Assembly: GCA_964497635.1 (NCBI GenBank)
Contig: CAZCDB010000035.1
Span: forward strand, 1 to 16,867
DNA length: 16,867 nucleotides
Reading direction: 5' to 3'
From: CAMDWQ01 sp964497635
Lineage (GTDB): Bacteria > Omnitrophota > Gorgyraeia > 2-02-FULL-51-18
This document shows positions 15,668 through 16,867 of the stretch, one piece after another. The position numbers and the translations under genes were made by a program. The notes below the pieces were generated by a model. That model was not told the origin of the DNA, did not search any database, and saw nothing but the letters and a program-made list of their open reading frames with translations. Position 1 is the stretch's first letter, and every line of letters starts with the position of its first letter.

Positions 15668-16771
15668 TTAGGCAACCAAACACTCTTTTTGGATCGGGGT
15701 GTACGTGCTGTTGACTTCCACAGGCTCCCCTTCACAGGCTTTGATTAAAGCCACCAGCTCATCATGCGTAAAACCCTTGGAGGTGGATCCCGCGGCACGC
15801 GCAATCGTTTCATCAAAATTGGTGCCGCCCAAATCATCCACTCCATAATTTAGGGCCACATGAATCAGCTTCTCATCCACATAGTTCCAAAGTTGGCGAA
15901 TATGAGGAAAATTATCCAGCATCAGCCGTGCGGTAGCCAATACCTGCAGATCCGTGACTCCGCTGGTAGGCGGAAGACGATAGGTTTCTGAAAGTTCATT
16001 GTTTCCATTCTGATACGCCAGCGGCACAAACGCAAGAAACCCGCCTGTCTGATCCTGAGCATTCCTTAAGCGCATCATATGATCCACACGCTCCTCCGGC
16101 GTCTCAATGTGCCCATAAAGCATGGTGGCATTAGAGCGTAAGCCTGCCGCATGAACCGCCTTGTGGACTCCAAGCCACCGATCCGCATCAATTTTTGAAC
16201 CACAGATAATCTTACGAGGACGCTCAGCAAAAATTTCAGCACCACCTCCAGGAACACCCCCAAGCCCCGCATCCACCAGACGCGCAATAACCTCTTCTAC
16301 AGAGATTTTTTCAAGACGCGCATAGAAATCAAGCTCAACCGCCGTAAAACCCTGAATCAAAACACCCGGACACGTTTTTTTGATGCGACGAAGCATTTGC
16401 TCATAGTAGTCCAGCTTCAGATCCGCGTGCAATCCCCCGACAATATGAACCTCCCAAACACCATGTTTGGCTGCGGTTAGTACCCGTCTTTCAATCTCTT
16501 CCAGAGCCAGCACATAACCCGCCTCATCACGCTTCCCCTTTGCCCAGGCGCAGAATTTACACTCCAACACGCAAATATTCGTGTGATTGACATTGATGCT
16601 ATGGGTAAAATGGACTCTACTTCCATGCATCCTCCGCTTCACAAAATCCGCCATCGCCCCAAGCTCTCGCAGATTCTTGGATCTGATCAACCGGACCCCG
16701 TCTTCTTCCGAAAGACGAATCCCCGCCTTCACCTTTGAAAATATATCTGCGAACTCTTTAACTATTTCCAT
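15668..16771 (-). CDS. mqnE: Aminofutalosine synthase (radical SAM)
   Basis: MqnE joins 3-enolpyruvylbenzoate to the SAM-derived adenosyl radical to give 6-amino-6-deoxyfutalosine, the second step of the pathway. The 367-residue protein carries the CxxxCxxC iron-sulfur motif at Cys67, Cys71 and Cys74 in NHTNICVLECKFCAWAK (62-78). VHIVGGLHADLKLDYYEQML (108-127) with GGLH is the MqnE hallmark, distinct from the QGGHNP of MqnC. VPGGGAEIFAERPR (173-186) and TMLYGHIETPEER also fit. ATG 16771 is preceded by a good ribosome site, GGAG with a 6-base spacer. It is the first gene of the operon mqnE-mqnA-mqnC-aminotransferase-GT2. MqnE acting in place of the MqnB/futalosine route of other species implies an aminofutalosine branch. 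Confidence 0.95.
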   Translation of the reverse strand: MEIVKEFADIFSKVKAGIRLSEEDGVRLIRSKNLRELGAMADFVKRRMHGSRVHFTHSINVNHTNICVLECKFCAWAKGKRDEAGYVLALEEIERRVLTAAKHGVWEVHIVGGLHADLKLDYYEQMLRRIKKTCPGVLIQGFTAVELDFYARLEKISVEEVIARLVDAGLGGVPGGGAEIFAERPRKIICGSKIDADRWLGVHKAVHAAGLRSNATMLYGHIETPEERVDHMMRLRNAQDQTGGFLAFVPLAYQNGNNELSETYRLPPTSGVTDLQVLATARLMLDNFPHIRQLWNYVDEKLIHVALNYGVDDLGGTNFDETIARAAGSTSKGFTHDELVALIKACEGEPVEVNSTYTPIQKECLVA

Positions 16772-16777
16772 CTAATT

Positions 16778-16781
16778 CTCC
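16778..16781 (-). promoter_or_regulatory. Ribosome binding site of mqnE
   Basis: GGAG on the minus strand, 6 bases before ATG 16771. It is one of the few well-formed Shine-Dalgarno sites in the window and fits the first gene of an operon. Confidence 0.65.
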
Positions 16782-16796
16782 AAAATAACTTTCTAT

Positions 16797-16838
16797 AAAA
16801 AATGGATCCGGGAGAAAGCCTGTCTTTTATTTTCTCCC
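16797..16838 (-). terminator. Inverted repeat plus T-run in the mqnE leader, terminator- or attenuator-like
   Basis: Read on the minus strand, GGGAGAAA (16838-16831) and TTTCTCCC (16817-16810) form a perfect 8-base stem around a 13-base loop. Seven bases later comes a run of six T (16802-16797). The 7-base gap and the long loop make it a poor standard terminator. It may end transcription of a gene to the right of the window, or act in the leader of mqnE. The rest of the stretch 16772-16867 shows no gene and no convincing promoter. Confidence 0.35.
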
Positions 16839-16867
16839 TTTGCCCGCTTGTGACTTGAGTTGTAAGT

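Noticed and set aside
1..16867. Mobile elements, CRISPR arrays, tRNA or rRNA genes
   Set aside because: No transposase or integrase motif, no regularly spaced repeats and no RNA gene sequence were seen; gaps between genes are all under 100 bases.

Overview
The window reads as a cell-envelope and glycan locus from an uncultured or little-studied Gram-negative bacterium, joined to a menaquinone (futalosine pathway) gene cluster. The Gram-negative reading rests on one protein with a signal peptide, TPR helices and a C-terminal beta-barrel-like half ending in an aromatic residue, as outer-membrane proteins do. The phylum cannot be fixed from the sequence alone. No rRNA, tRNA, insertion sequence, integrase, CRISPR array or phage gene is visible. 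Coding density is very high, and the longest stretch without a gene is about 96 bases.

Right block (16771 down to 11826, minus strand): mqnE, mqnA, mqnC, a DegT/StrS-type PLP aminotransferase and a small family 2 glycosyltransferase. Junctions are a 16-base gap, a 3-base gap, a 1-base overlap and a 4-base overlap, so they probably form one operon. The first three genes make menaquinone precursors from chorismate via aminodeoxyfutalosine. The last two belong to sugar or glycan chemistry and appear to be co-transcribed passengers. mqnB and mqnD are not in the window.

Middle (10654 to 11829, plus strand): one SGNH/GDSL-like envelope hydrolase or acyltransferase-like gene, the only plus-strand gene. 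Its stop codon overlaps that of the convergent glycosyltransferase. Its start is divergent from the TPR/barrel gene, and a near-consensus promoter sits so close to its ATG that the mRNA is predicted to be leaderless.

Left block (10561 down to 1, minus strand, running off the left edge): TPR plus beta-barrel protein, GT4 glycosyltransferase, a large membrane protein fused to an endonuclease/exonuclease/phosphatase (EEP) domain, a NodU/TobZ/SxtI-type carbamoyltransferase, an SxtJ-family membrane protein, a 52-residue DUF5989 (SxtK-like) membrane protein, a GT39-type polyprenyl-phosphate-sugar-dependent glycosyltransferase, a DPM1/GtrB-type GT2 with C-terminal membrane helices, and the first 34 codons of a second GT39-type protein. 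Gaps are -8 to +15 bases, so this is one operon with frequent translational coupling. A coherent but inferred picture is as follows: the GT2 loads a sugar onto polyprenyl phosphate, the GT39-type enzymes transfer it on the periplasmic side, the carbamoyltransferase with its two small membrane partners decorates a sugar with a carbamoyl group, and the TPR/barrel protein carries or anchors the product at the outer membrane. The most interesting elements are the carbamoyltransferase-SxtJ-DUF5989 module outside a saxitoxin context and the GT-C-like/EEP fusion.
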